This document shows positions 10,985 through 23,529 of a DNA stretch of 64,000 nucleotides, in pieces. Position 1 is the stretch's first letter, and every line of letters begins with the position of its first letter. The position numbers and the translations under genes were made by a program. This DNA is from Datnioides undecimradiatus (lineage: Eukaryota > Chordata > Actinopteri > Lobotiformes > Datnioididae), in contig WARS01000013.1 of the NCBI GenBank assembly GCA_008933995.1, forward strand, positions 9,010,023-9,074,022, read 5' to 3'. The notes below the pieces were generated by a model. That model was not told where the DNA came from. It did no database searches and saw nothing but the letters and a program-made list of their open reading frames with translations.

Positions 10985-13900
10985 ATCATAGAGCAACACA
11001 TTTCCATCACATTTTCATCAGAATGTAAAGTCATGGGCACAAATGTAGCAGTTTGGCGTCCCTGATAGATGTCAAATAATGACTGTTCTTTAGTGTTTGA
11101 GTCAAAAATATATACAGACTTGATGTCATGTGTTGTTTATCGTAAAATATTTACAGTTTTTCTGTGTTCATACTCTGTCGGCATCGTTTTCATCAACCTA
11201 GATCTTTGCTCGTGTTGTACTGGCTCCACAATATATGTCACTTTAGATAAAAGCATCTGTTAAATGAAAGTCTAAATTGTAAAAACATTGGGACAGAGGG
11301 TAAAACCCATTTGATGACCATTTGTTAGAAGTGTTTGACAATAACTTCAACAACACTTTTCAGCTCTACAGACAAATTTGAGACTCTTACACTTCTGGTG
11401 AACCTGATCCAGTCAACAGGAGACTTTCTGCTTCACATACGCGCTTCCTCTTCCCTCTGTTGCATTATCCTGGCGTAACTCTCACTGTGGTACTTTGAGA
11501 GCAGCTTTTATTTCCACAAACTGATTTCATTTTATTTTTATACTTATGCATATAATAATGAGACAATAATCCACAGTGCTTGTGTTTATGTGTGTCTGTG
11601 TGTGTGTCCATGGTACTGACCCAATTAATCTAAAGAAGACTGTGCAAGCACTATTATAAATTCCTCCTGTGCATGCTGCATGAAGAAGTACATGATTAAC
11701 AAACTAGCAGCACTTTATTCTTCACAGTGTAAAAAACTCACGGCCTGGTTGTGCACACAGAAGGGAGATGTGCTATTAAAAAGCCATTTTATTAACACCA
11801 TGTTGATGAGCTCTGCCTCTGTCGAGGAGCCCTGCTGATTAACTTCCAGATTAATGTGCTGTCAGCCCTCTGCCTCTGCTGCACAAATTAACAAGATTTG
11901 TTATCACAACAGCGCAGTGATACAATAATATTGACCACACAGGACAGGAATTAAGTGGTAACCTAATTCCCTTAAAGACCGAATGCTTTCATCATGAACA
12001 CGTTCACTCCTTCAAAAATAAGAGTCAACATACGAGCGACATCTTTGCTTCTTTAGGTTCAACGCTGGTGGCAGGAAAGCCCTCAAGGACAGCTTTGAAC
12101 AAAAAAGTCTTCTTTGTAAAAGCACAATATACAGAGCACTTACAGGTATTGATTAGAGGCATTGACTCAAAGGACAGATTAATAAGGATGGAGCCTTCCT
12201 TCCTTCCGTCTCCGAACTCATCCGCTGTCTGGTGCGTGCCCGGGCCTGCAGCATCACCAGCCCCCTGTGCAAGATGGTAAGATGGAATTTCCCAGGAAGA
12301 AGAAACGTTTGGCAAAGGCACATTTCTCTTCATGTTTGCATGGACAAATGCGTATGTGAGCATAATATGTGCATGTGTTTGTGAGTTTAGGCATGTTTAT
12401 GGATGATCGTTTAGGGGGGTTGTGTGCGAACATTTTATAGCATTTACATTCCACAGGGTGCAGTGCATATGATGTACACTGTGTATGCCTCTAATTCTGT
12501 CAGACATTTATGGATTTTCCAAAATGAGGATGTTAAACAAGCACATGTTTTTCGGCACATCGCTAATTACTGTTAACAGATTTAAAACAGGGTGGTTCCT
12601 GTATACCCAGACCCCTAGTGCCTCCCAGTCATACACCCCTGCACCTTCGTCTCCAGAGTCATAATTTGAGAAAGTATGAAAACACAGTTTGCTTTTGAAA
12701 TGGGCTGTGAAGAAATGAAGGCTAAGCTTGTGTCCTAATTCCATACAATATGCTATTTGTTACACTGTGCACTACATATTAATCATCATAGTATGCTTTG
12801 GTTTCAAGTAATACAGTACAGGTACCTGCAGGTCAGTGAAGGGACTTTGCATCACATCACTTGCACACCGTGTCCTCATGTAGTTGCAGGAAAGCAACTA
12901 TGTCAGTATGAGCCAGAAGGTGCAGGTGATGATTGTGTAAGTGCAGACAAAAAACAAGGATATCAGTAGGATTCATCTTCTGGGTACCACAAGTGTTTGT
13001 GTTATGCTGGTAGCACGGCTGAAAATGTGACTATACAAGAATAAGTCTTAGAGGATGAGGAGCTGGGGAGGAACCCACAGAGAAGAAAAGACGAGAACGC
13101 AAGAAACACAGAGATGAAATTTAATACATTTTTTCCCATTTTCGCCAAGTAGAGGGAACATATTTATCAAATTAGATATTGATGCATATATAGTGTTGTA
13201 GATTGTGATGGAAAAGAGAAAGCCCCTCAGCACACAAACAAAATACAATTTATATCCAATTTAAATGTCCAAAGTGTGAAATGACTTCCATCGTCTACAT
13301 CTTTGCATTTAAAAGCTGACACAGAGGACAAATATATTCACCAGTTTCAGAGCTTTGTCAGGAGATGAGCTGCTGGAATAAATAAAACTCTTCAGTGTCA
13401 GTCTAGAGAGCACTAACCTTCAGCTGCCTCATAAAACATGGACAAGCACTTCATGAATGCAGTTCTGGCTGCATGCGAATGCTGTGGGCATTTTGCCAAT
13501 GAGTTACTTTGACAGTGTACTCGAATTTCATCCATCCATTCATCTGGAGGCTGATTTGTCTGACTCGAGAGTAACAGATGATGGCAGGTTTCTGATTCTA
13601 ACGCGATTTGGCTTAATTGAGCAGCTGAAGTCGTATAATTGACTTTAATGTCCGCCAGTCACATTTCTAATTGGATAAAAGTATTACAACAGTCATTATG
13701 AAGAACGATGCAGGACTCTTGGAGAAGGATACAGGAAATAGAGCGATGGACGTTGAGAAGGAGAGACAGTTTACTGTAACCACTGTCCACTGGTAGAGAA
13801 AACTGAGACAAAAGGGGTCAAAACTGCAGCAAGGCCAGAAGTAAGTAGCTCTCCTTTGACGCAAGACCTGGAAAATTAGCTTGGAAAAGAGCAGCAGAGT

Positions 13901-14384
13901 CAACAAGGCCGAGAAAAACTTATCTGCACGTGCCTCAGCATGAAGCACAACTTTTGCCATGACCTTTCTTGAAAGCCACAGAGTGAATATGGTGGTACAC
14001 CAAAAATAATGGTCGTAAACCAATAAACCAGTAATACAGTAGTGTTAAATGTCATTCATTTATTTTCTGGTTTAATCCTCAGTCTTTAATCTTCAGGGTG
14101 AAGTTTGAATGTTTGTTTATGGCCACATTAGTGAGCAGTCAGTGGCACTTACTCAACATTGACTTTTTGTCACCTGCATGGTGTTTTGTTTTGCAGGAAG
14201 TTTGCACCGTGGATTGGTCCAGGAGTCACACAATGCTGTTATGAAATACTGCAGCACACATTCTTCAGTAATGGGACAAGTTCAGCAACACGAGCCCAGT
14301 TTCCAGTGGAGGTAATATCCACATTTAAATGACGCCTTTGTTTCTTTATCAATAGTGAAATTATAGATAGTGATATTACAATTT

Positions 14385-14387
<3 letters not shown>

Positions 14388-14432
<45 letters not shown>
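14388..14432. repeat. (CA)n microsatellite
   Basis: A pure CA tract of about 22 units followed by TATATA. A minus-strand frame translated as a Val-Cys repeat comes from it. Confidence 0.97.
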
Positions 14433-14438
<6 letters not shown>

Positions 14439-15734
14439 AATCAGTTAAAACTAAAACTAAAGACCTGACCAGTATGTTCACACACTCTTCATTCCAAGTT
14501 CAGACTGCACTATGTTTTTCTATGTAAGACATCATAATCATAGTTTGCTGTCCTTCACAGCCTGTGTGATGACCTCAAACAAGATTGTAAACAGACAAAT
14601 GCATTTCATAGTTCCACCTCTGGCACCAACATCACTCCTCTTTCGCTCGGCCATAAGTGTCCTGTGCTCCCATTGGTTAATGTCATGGTACTTCTATTTC
14701 ATACTGGGGGAGGAAAAGGCAGAAACATTCTGACACGCTTATCTTTTTGTTCAGTGTTGTAAGGCATCTCAGTTGTGGTGATGACAATGATCAGTTGTCT
14801 CACTATGTTTCGTAACGAAATAGACGTAAACTGATGTCTTTCTGGAAGGCAGAAGATGTGATTATAATCTACAATAAAAGGCACTGAATGATCTCTGAAA
14901 ATGAGCTGTAATATTGACTACTTATGGTGGGAATAAAGATAGATAATCACTATTGATCAATCATCAAAACACACAAACTAGACACTGTGATGTTGTTGAA
15001 GCACTTAATGTCGCAACACCTTCCCCTCCAGGCATCATACGGCTTTTAGTCTGCTCAGACTATAAATTTCTCATCAGCTGTTCTGCTGATTGAAGCCCAC
15101 AGGCTTCAAAACAACAGAGATTAGTGTGCATTCAGCTTCACAAAGTGCTCTAAATGATGGGCTGACTCTTTGCTGGATTTTACCATTTCATTATAATCTC
15201 CAGTAGACTGACCTTAAAGGGGAAAACGATCAGCTCCCTGCAGGTGTAGCAGCAGCACATGGCAGATATTAAGCACTGTAAAAAGCAGCACATAACCAAC
15301 TGTTCCACCTGTAACCAGGTTTGTGTCCTCCACACGTCTGCATTGTTTTCTGGCAGACTGCAGAGAAATACTCTGATACAGCCATTAAAACAGCAGTGAG
15401 GTCAATATTATGGCTTCACTCTATATGTCACCATGAGGCTCCACAGATGCATGTACTGATTCCCCTTTGTTTGCAGCATTGAACAGGAACTGACAGAAAA
15501 GAAACATGCTCCAGCAGCAGCATGAGTGACTTGCTGTGACCTGGGATCAATCAGTTAATCAGAGCATTTCAGAGCAGTGAAGGATTCACTTGATCTCTCG
15601 GTCTTTTTATCGGACATGCTAATCACTGCTCTGTGCTCAGAGCACTCTCAGGGCCTCTCTGAGGACTCTGAGGTATGTTTCACCTTCGTTTTTCTTGTCC
15701 TGTTAATTTGTCTCTAACATAAAACTGCTAATGT

Positions 15735-16405
15735 TTTATGCAGACACTCATGGTCCCCAGAGGATGAGTTATTATTTTCATCTTGTTCCAACAAGAGGTT
15801 TATATATACGTAGTTTTGAGTGAAATATCTTTGCAAGTAGGCTATTGGATGGATTGCCCTAAAATTTGGTTTTGACACTTAAGCCTGAACAGAGAAAAAG
15901 AAAGAAGAAGAAATCTCCTCCCTTCTCATGAACACGTATTGACTGACTGCTGCTGCTGTGGGATGAGCTCTGGTCTGGGGAGAGGCAGGATTGTTGCTTT
16001 TGTTTTATTGATTTCTGTCTGGATTTAAGAAGAATTTCAACAAATTACAAAAAACAGCTTCTTAAATACATTACCTCCTCCGGCTCTCATGTTCCCCGCA
16101 GGGAAACCTCTATCACCCTGGTGAATCCCTGATTTTTTTGTCTCCAGCATTAGGTTAAAATGTCACTTTGTTCAATTATTTGTTTCATGACCAAACAAAC
16201 AGCATTCCCCTCAGCCTCTGTTGTACGGTTGAGTTTAGCACTAAATTATGAACATTAGCATTACTTACATAGGAAACATGGTAACATTATACCTGCTTAA
16301 CATTAACAGGATGTCACTGTGGGCTTGTTAGCCTGCAGATCATTTGTTAGCAGTTAGCTCATAGCATTGTTGTACCATGCAGCGTGATACAGCTGCTTAA
16401 TGTGA
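15735..16405 (+). repeat. Decayed teleost interspersed repeat (GGATGGATTGCC family), copy 1
   Basis: Contains GGATGGATTGCC near 15848, then at about 16185-16390 TTCATGACCAAAC, CCCCTCAGCCTC, GTTTAGCACTAA, AACATGGTAACATTATACC and TTAGC-rich text. The same order of phrases recurs at 33470-33675 and 34975-35445. The middle is replaced by unrelated sequence, so the copy is interrupted or decayed. Confidence 0.55.
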
Positions 16406-17650
16406 CTGCAGACTTAATCTTGTTGCTATTTTCTCAATGTTCTTAAAAAATCAGAAACATTAGCCCCATAACGTTTTGTAAATACTTAAATTTAACTACA
16501 TGACTTCACTGTAGAAATCAGAGAACTGATGATGGCAATGAATTAGACACTGAGTCTGAGGGCTCACTGACATTTTGTTAGAAACATTACACCTTTTATG
16601 AGTTGTGGTTAAAAGCAGGTGTAAAATTATATTAATTCCCCAGCGTCCTGTAAAGCTGCTGTGACCGTATGCTGTCAGAGTAACAATTAAGCATCTTTTG
16701 ATTTGTCTCTTGATGAAATCAGTTTGTTCAGACTGGTTCAAGTTTACATATTAGAAAGACTCCTCAGGTGTCAAAACCTTCTCTGGGTATTTGAAAAACA
16801 AAACATTTGTGTTCTGTGTTGTATGTGGTCTTAAATTACTTATATTAACAGCTCAAATTGGTGCTGTTTATGCTCTGTGTGAAAAGCTGCAGTCTGCTGG
16901 TAAATGTCCCGCCACTGAATCTACAGACTGAGCTCATGTCTGTAAGGCAGTGGCACCACCAGTGAAATACTCAGATTGCCTTGTGTAAAAAAAATCTAAA
17001 CTAGCCTTTTAACATAGTCTGTCTTTTGCAGTGTATCTTGTTGAACTACAGTTGAGTATGTATGGAGCAAATCTTCCCCTTCTCTCCTCCTTTCCATGCA
17101 GAACATTTTTAGACAAACCACCTTCAAACATCCCTGTCCAAATCCAAACATCAGCAAACAAAAGAAAACATAAACCAAGAAAACGGGACAAGACTGCAAA
17201 ACAGATTGATAACATCAGTGGTGCCTCAGGCAGGACTCTGACAATCTGAAAAACTACAGGGATAAAACAGCAGAAGTAATGATATGCACAAGTTGCTGGG
17301 TGTATGGGTGGAGTAAATATGAGTTAACCAACAGACAGATAAAATGGTAAAAATGAGTCATCATCAACATATAAGACATGACATTTTGATTGTAACTTTT
17401 GGTTCAGGTGGTTCTGAAATGTTTCATACTTACTTATTAAAGAAATTGTAAGAATCTGAATAAACGTTGCCTTATAAACAGTACTGTGTTGTTTTTTACT
17501 TATCAAGTGAAAATCTACTGTGAGTCTAACAAAACTGATTGTATTGGGCTGTGTTCCAGCTGTGGACAGGTGTACCTCATGTCGATTTCATGGTATCTTT
17601 CTGACCTTCATCTTCCAAGAGAACTGAAGCAGTGCCCCCTCAGCTCTACA
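16405..17650. other. Intergenic, no gene seen
   Basis: AT-rich sequence without recognisable coding potential. The small frames at 16996-17249 overlap on both strands and have no recognised similarity. Confidence 0.55.
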
Positions 17651-17654
17651 CACT

Positions 17655-17900
17655 GTTTTAGCATTTTTCCACTCATAGTTTTGAATTCACAGCCCACAAC
17701 TTTAGAGTTTCCAGCTGCGACAGACAGCTGTTTTTTGGTGAAATAGTTCTTAAAAACAGCCGTTGCTATGTGCTCAGCACCAGTGACTGGCTGGTGAACA
17801 CAGTGGTGCATTAAGCAGATAAAGAGTCAGATATTTCACTCAGGAGTTGGTAAAGACCAAAAACAGAGCAAAGAGAGACTGACTATTGAACTACACATTT
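17655..17900. repeat. Teleost interspersed repeat (GGTGAACACAGTGGTGCAT family), copy 1
   Basis: The sequence CTGGTGAACACAGTGGTGCA at 17791-17810 recurs exactly at 23445-23464. It is followed in both by a TTWAGCAG-type extension and a stretch resembling AGATATTTCACTCAGGAGTT. I recognise this text as a dispersed fish repeat of unknown class. Confidence 0.55.
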
Positions 17901-20123
17901 ATCAGACTCACACAAACACAAGCCAATGTTAATGTTGATCCATTACTGCTGGATGTGTAAATAAGCTGAAAAGAGAGAGGACATGTTGTCACTGCATCAA
18001 TGCAGAAAATTAGCTCCAGTCCTGAATTCCCTGTTGGTATTTAACACCGCAGCAGATTCCTTAAGATACTTTTGTTCTGACACAGGTCTGCATTGTCTTA
18101 AAATGTGGTAAGGTCCCAACAGGAGTTCTGTGTTCATGGCAACAGGTTAGAGTGGAGGAATAATAAAGTTCATCAGGATTCACAGCCTCTCTCATCATTC
18201 AGCTCATTCATCCATCGAAGCCATGCTGCTGCATTTTAGTATGTTAGACTCAAACATCTGCTCAGTTTTGAGTGAGCCTTCAGGGACTTCATGCATTCTT
18301 CCCTTTTACTAATCTTATGCTGGTAGTTTGGGGGGGGGGTGCTAAAGTGCTCAGCAGTGGGTGGGACTGTTTTCAGACACAGTTTCCTTTGTCATTTTGT
18401 ATTTGTGCTCTTAAAGCCACATTTTTCCCAGCATTTATGTTCGTAATGGGCTTTGCATTGGAAAAGAAAAACTACTGAAATGGAACAGACTGAAGTGTTT
18501 CCACTGGTGTCATTACATTGATTTGTTTTTCAGTTTGTTTGTGTTGATTGACTTTTATTTTTCCTCCAGGAACTGCACAATAGAAATGCATTTTTTCACC
18601 AGCAATCATGGAAAAACAGAACGTGACAGACTGCTTTAATAAAATTGGTAGTCAAAAATATAGTAAAAAATAATTGCTTGTCCTGCAATTTTTACCTTTT
18701 TTTTATATTGAGCGAATAATTCAACATTTTGGGGAAAATGGCTACCCAAAGATGCTATATGTAAGAATATTATGCAATTTATAATACTAGCTTTTTACTT
18801 AATACCTTAGTTTTGCCACTGTGGGAATTCAGTGGACTACGTAAAAAAGAAGATCTTCCTCCTTTTTCAGTTGCCTTTAACATCCTGTGCACTGATTTCT
18901 ACGTAAAGGACATTGTTTCTGGGTAAATCCAAAGGATGCAACATTTACTCACGCACCAAAGTGGCTTGATATTCTTCCCCTGCCTTACGGCACACACAGT
19001 GTAGTATTAGTACTAGTTTAGAATTTACCATTACTGCAAAGCATGTGAAATATACTACTGGCTGTTATCTTCAACCGCACAAACAAACAAAACCACCTGC
19101 TCATCCATCTCAACATTGGAGGAAACACAGAGATAAATGCAGAAGATCCCAACCACGTGGATCTTCTCTGCTGAGCAGCTTACTCGCCAGCACAGGTGTT
19201 GGATAGTGAACTAATTAAGTACCTGAGTAAGCTAGCTATGAACCCGGCTGCACTTGGTGTTGGGTTCAGAAAGCATCACGCTTGACATTCGACACACAGC
19301 TCAGCTCTTTTCTCACTGATTTGGTTGAGGCAACCAAATCTTGATGACTATGAAGGCTCCCAATCATACAGTCAAAGTCAGTGACAGCAGGATTGGCTGA
19401 TTGTGTTTCTACAAATCTCCACTAATCTCTGCTAAATCAGCAGTGGATTGATTGGAGATTTCCAGGTGCCATTCACCATAATGATGTCGCATGAGTCATG
19501 TGTGACTTGTTGGCGTCATGTGAGAGTCACATGAATTAACATGTGAAGTGGTGTATGATCACCTGGGACGAATGTGAGGAAAGCATCCTGTTAGCTGTTT
19601 TTAGCTGGTGTCTCAGCTTTTCATCACCTGATCCAGTTTGTTTGTTTAGTGTATCATAACTCAGCTGTATAACTAATTTATCAGGCAACTGCGTTGCTTT
19701 TCAGCACCAGCATTTGCTTTTTAGTAAATTAATAGTATCTGCCCCGAGGCACTGTTTTAATCATATAACATCCTATAAAACATTAACATCTTTTATCTTG
19801 AGTTTACATCCATCTAGAATCTAAATAGTCCAAAGCTTATTAGCAATTAAACCTCATTTCAGAGACATTTCTCTCACACTAGTTTACTTACAGAATCTGC
19901 AATGTCTTTCACACGTCTTTCACAAAGTATCATAAGAAAATGTATTTATCTAATTTGTTATTATTTTGAAAAATAATGTATTGTGTTTTAACTTAATTAA
20001 TGTAATGACTCATTCCTTTGTCTATGCAGGTGTGTGTGTTATATGTGTGAATTTGAGCACACACTTTCAGCTCAACCTCTGATTGCTTCTGTCCTGCAAC
20101 CCTCATACGTCTTCCTGTCTTAT

Positions 20124-20125
<2 letters not shown>

Positions 20126-20178
<53 letters not shown>
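20126..20178. repeat. (CA)n microsatellite
   Basis: An uninterrupted CA tract of about 26 units. Confidence 0.97.
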
Positions 20179-20182
<4 letters not shown>

Positions 20183-22261
20183 GTTGATGCTCTGGTGCTG
20201 ACCGAAGCAATAAACAGACAGGTGGAGGACTGAGGAAGGATGAGAGGTGCTCAGCAGTATATCTATCCTTATATTTCTGCCCAAGGCAGTGAGGAACTTT
20301 GCTTTGCTTCAGAATGATAAGAAAATAGTCTTAATTATAATCTCTCTCTAGTCTGTCACCAGACATAAAATCTGTCACCTTTTACGTAGCAGAACCACTT
20401 ACAATTTCATGGATGGTCGAAGAATAAAAATTACAATAAGGGAAAAAGAGCTTCTTAGTTTGTCGTCTGAACTTTGCATGTATTGAAACCGTTTATGTTT
20501 AAATGTCAGATGAGCCTGTCTGTCATGTCATGTTCTTGAGTTTGTGTGGCAGTGGTGGGGTCACACATATCAAAGCAGGGCTGACAAATAGCAGACAGGA
20601 GCTGATCTCAGTACACCTGCAGATTATGCAGCTACTGTGTTACACTTAACTTAACTCATCTGATTCATTTCCCAAAAGTAAATTTATTGTAAAGCATTTT
20701 AAAGTGGTGCTAGCTGATCTCTAAATAACACGGTACGGAGTTCTCAATATTTTTGGTGTACAAACTAAGGTAATACGTTAGCTGAATGCTAAACAGTGCT
20801 GTTTAATTTAGTGCTCTGTATTTCTCTGCTTTGCATGTCTCAGTTAGTATCTGAGCTACATGTGCAGCTACATGGTTGTATTCCCCATTTCACTGCTTGA
20901 CATGTTTTGTATTATGTGCTTTGTGCTGCATGTTTTAATTAGTGACAGTGTTGTGTGATCGTGATATTCTCATCTATGTAAATTATCCACATGCTTGATT
21001 TAACAACTTTTGTAATTTTAATTGTACAAATGTATGATGCTTTTTAGACAGAGTTTATGTTGCAGGGATGACAGAGGAAACATTGCTTTGTGGCTAACTG
21101 TGGCAATTTCCAGAGTTTATTAATGTGCACAGTCCCTGTTAAATTAACCACTAAATAAAGAAATTAATAAATAGACCTTGAGCTGATTTCTAAAACTATT
21201 TCCAAGGTCAAGAGTAAACTTTTTTTAAAAAGTGAAGTTATTACTAATAAAATCATTACAGCTACTGCATTTACAAGTTAACAGTCCGTATCCATGACAA
21301 CTAAGTGAATGTCATCAATGATGAAAAAACAACCATTTAGTGGATGATCTGGTTATTAGTTTACTTATTAGTTCAATTGTTAAAGTCAGTTTTTAAGCTA
21401 CATTGTCTGAAATTAAATCAACTGTAGTTCAAACTAATATTTGGTGGCTGGTTTTGTATTTTCTGTGAATTAATTAAACCGAAAAATTTTCTGCAGCTGA
21501 ACTTATGAAAATAAGTTACTTGTAGGCTGTAAGTGAGCTCTGACTAAACTCCAACCCTGGGTTAAGACTGTGTAGTCATTTATGTTTGTAAAGTGTCAGT
21601 AAGATGAGAGTAGGCATGAAGATATTCAATAAAAACCCTTTTCTCAAAGCAAGTCCAGCTTGTAATTACTCGCTGCAGACCACAACAATCCCATGTTGTT
21701 TTTTTACACTTTTAATATATTTAATCCCAGCACACCACAATGTCTTCCAGACACCTTTTGAAATGACTCTCAAAACTGTTGAGCCCCAGCATGCTTCCAA
21801 AAAATAAGACTCACAACTACAGGGTCTCTGCATTTTAGACAATTTTCTTTCTTGGTCTCAAGACGGTTGTGTCCTTAAGATGATGTGGTAGATAATATTG
21901 TTTTCTCCAGATGTTTCAAGGCTCATGGGACTGAACAGGTTACAGGATGTTAACGGCCTCCTGCTGGTTTTGATTAATACTGTACAGTTCTTCCCTCTCA
22001 TCTGACCTTTCACTCCTCTCAACTTCATTCCCAATTTCCAGCTTCACCTGTCTCTGGCGTCCGTCAGCTGCTTCCTCTTCATCAGTATTTCTCTTTCATC
22101 TGCCCCTGGGGGCAAACTGAAGAGTCTCAGTCTGCTCCCAGCGCGGTGCATTGAGAGGGAAATGGCAGAGAGAGAGAGCAGGTTTATTTATGGGTGTTCT
22201 CAGTTTGCCTCATGCACCACATTACAGAAGATTTCTCTAAGGCTTATGCTGTATGTATCTG

Positions 22262-22265
<4 letters not shown>

Positions 22266-22303
<38 letters not shown>
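22266..22303. repeat. (TG)n microsatellite
   Basis: An uninterrupted TG tract of about 19 units. Confidence 0.97.
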
Positions 22304-22304
<1 letters not shown>

Positions 22305-23269
22305 CAAGGGTGGCAGGTACGCTGCTGGAAGATGTCAAAACACCATTACTGCTGAGAATGTATGTGCAGCAGTGGAGGGTCTCTCTGCGCTCCAGTCAAG
22401 TGAGGATGCAGACGAGGAAGTGATTCAGAGTGCGTCTTGAGTTTGAAAAGTTGACAGTTTTGGCATCAAACAGGTTTGAAGTCTTATCCTCAGAAGGGTT
22501 AAAACCCCCCTGAGCTGAAAGGACAGTAGGATGTTACACTTTTCATTTTCACACATAATCTGGTACAGCTTCAGATATTATTACACTGTCAGAGTTCATA
22601 CACAGCGTTTTATTCACAAGCTATTGCTGATTGTGCTGAACTAGCCAACACCATACTGTGGTTTAATTCACTGCTGAATGTGTTTCTGTCTCGTGTATAA
22701 TAACTGTTAAGTTTTACATATGCACATTTTCCTACAACATATCATTTTACTCTACATTATGGGTTACTTTGTAACATCTTGGAAAAGATAAAATGCTTAT
22801 TTTTCATTTATATTTCCTTTCTTCTGTTGATTACAGAACATTGTTCATTTTAGTTTACCTCATCCTTTATCCCTATTATCAGGTGTAACCTTGACTTTTC
22901 TTTTTCCAGCAGACTTTTTCCAGCAGAGTTTCTTTTTCTGGCCCATGATATCTCAAAATCCAAGAAAACTAAGTTCCCTTTGTGTTTTTGGGGGGTTGTT
23001 ATACACTACACAAACAACTGCTGTGAAGGCATGTTGTTGTAAAATCACGTGTGGTTGTATCATTAGTATAAATAGATTTTGCATAAAATAGATAATACTG
23101 AAATGATATACAAACCTTATTAGATGAGTGCTTCACTCCAAGTAGCAGACTTGCATGAAAATAAATTGAATCTACACCAAGCAACATTTTTTTCCAATCA
23201 GTGGTGGATCAAATGACTGTTTGTTACATCAATACATGTCATTCATAGCAACAAATCAACAGGGAATTA

Positions 23270-23520
23270 TCATTAGCATTTTTCACCTCCTTGTTTTTGG
23301 TTTTACACAACTTTACTGTTTTGGTTCACTCACGCTGTTCTCATAGTGTTGGACTGTAGGCAGGAAGCTGGTGCCAGACAAAAAAAACAAATGGTGAACT
23401 ACCTGTTTTGTATTAAGCAGCAGATACTCCCAGCTAGAAACTAGCTGGTGAACACAGTGGTGCATTTAGCAGCTAAAGTGACAAATATTACTATCAGGAA
23501 TGGATATTGGACTTGTCCTG
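23270..23520. repeat. Teleost interspersed repeat (GGTGAACACAGTGGTGCAT family), copy 2
   Basis: Shares a 20-base identical core at 23445-23464 with copy 1 at 17791-17810 in the same orientation, with diverged flanks. Its boundaries are approximate. Confidence 0.55.
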
Positions 23521-23529
23521 TATGGTCGA

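Larger units (their letters stand above)
10122..15735. other. Intergenic, no gene seen; CA tracts and a possible conserved patch
   Basis: Mostly AT-rich single-copy-looking sequence with a T13 run near 10140. The block at about 11690-11960 is GC-balanced and rich in ATTAA/TTAAT cores, so it is a candidate enhancer. The opposing frames at 12025-12363 and 12068-12280 show no recognisable protein and no convincing splice pair. Confidence 0.55.
17900..23265. other. Intergenic, no gene seen; two long CA/TG tracts
   Basis: Contains a G9 run near 18331, a (CA)n and a (TG)n tract, and AT-rich sequence. The frames at 18272-18478, 21604-21807 and 22162-22440 are short; the last is mostly microsatellite. 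No splice-linked coding exon set was found. Confidence 0.5.

Noticed and set aside
12025-12363. Pair of opposing frames with a GTAAGA-type donor after CAAGATG
   Set aside because: No acceptor with matching phase and no recognisable protein; considered possible conserved non-coding DNA at most.
14239-14481. Open frames with long Val-Cys or Thr-His runs (also at 19993, 22162, 25729, 31974, 32148, 46020, 46633)
   Set aside because: They are direct translations of (CA)n/(TG)n microsatellites.
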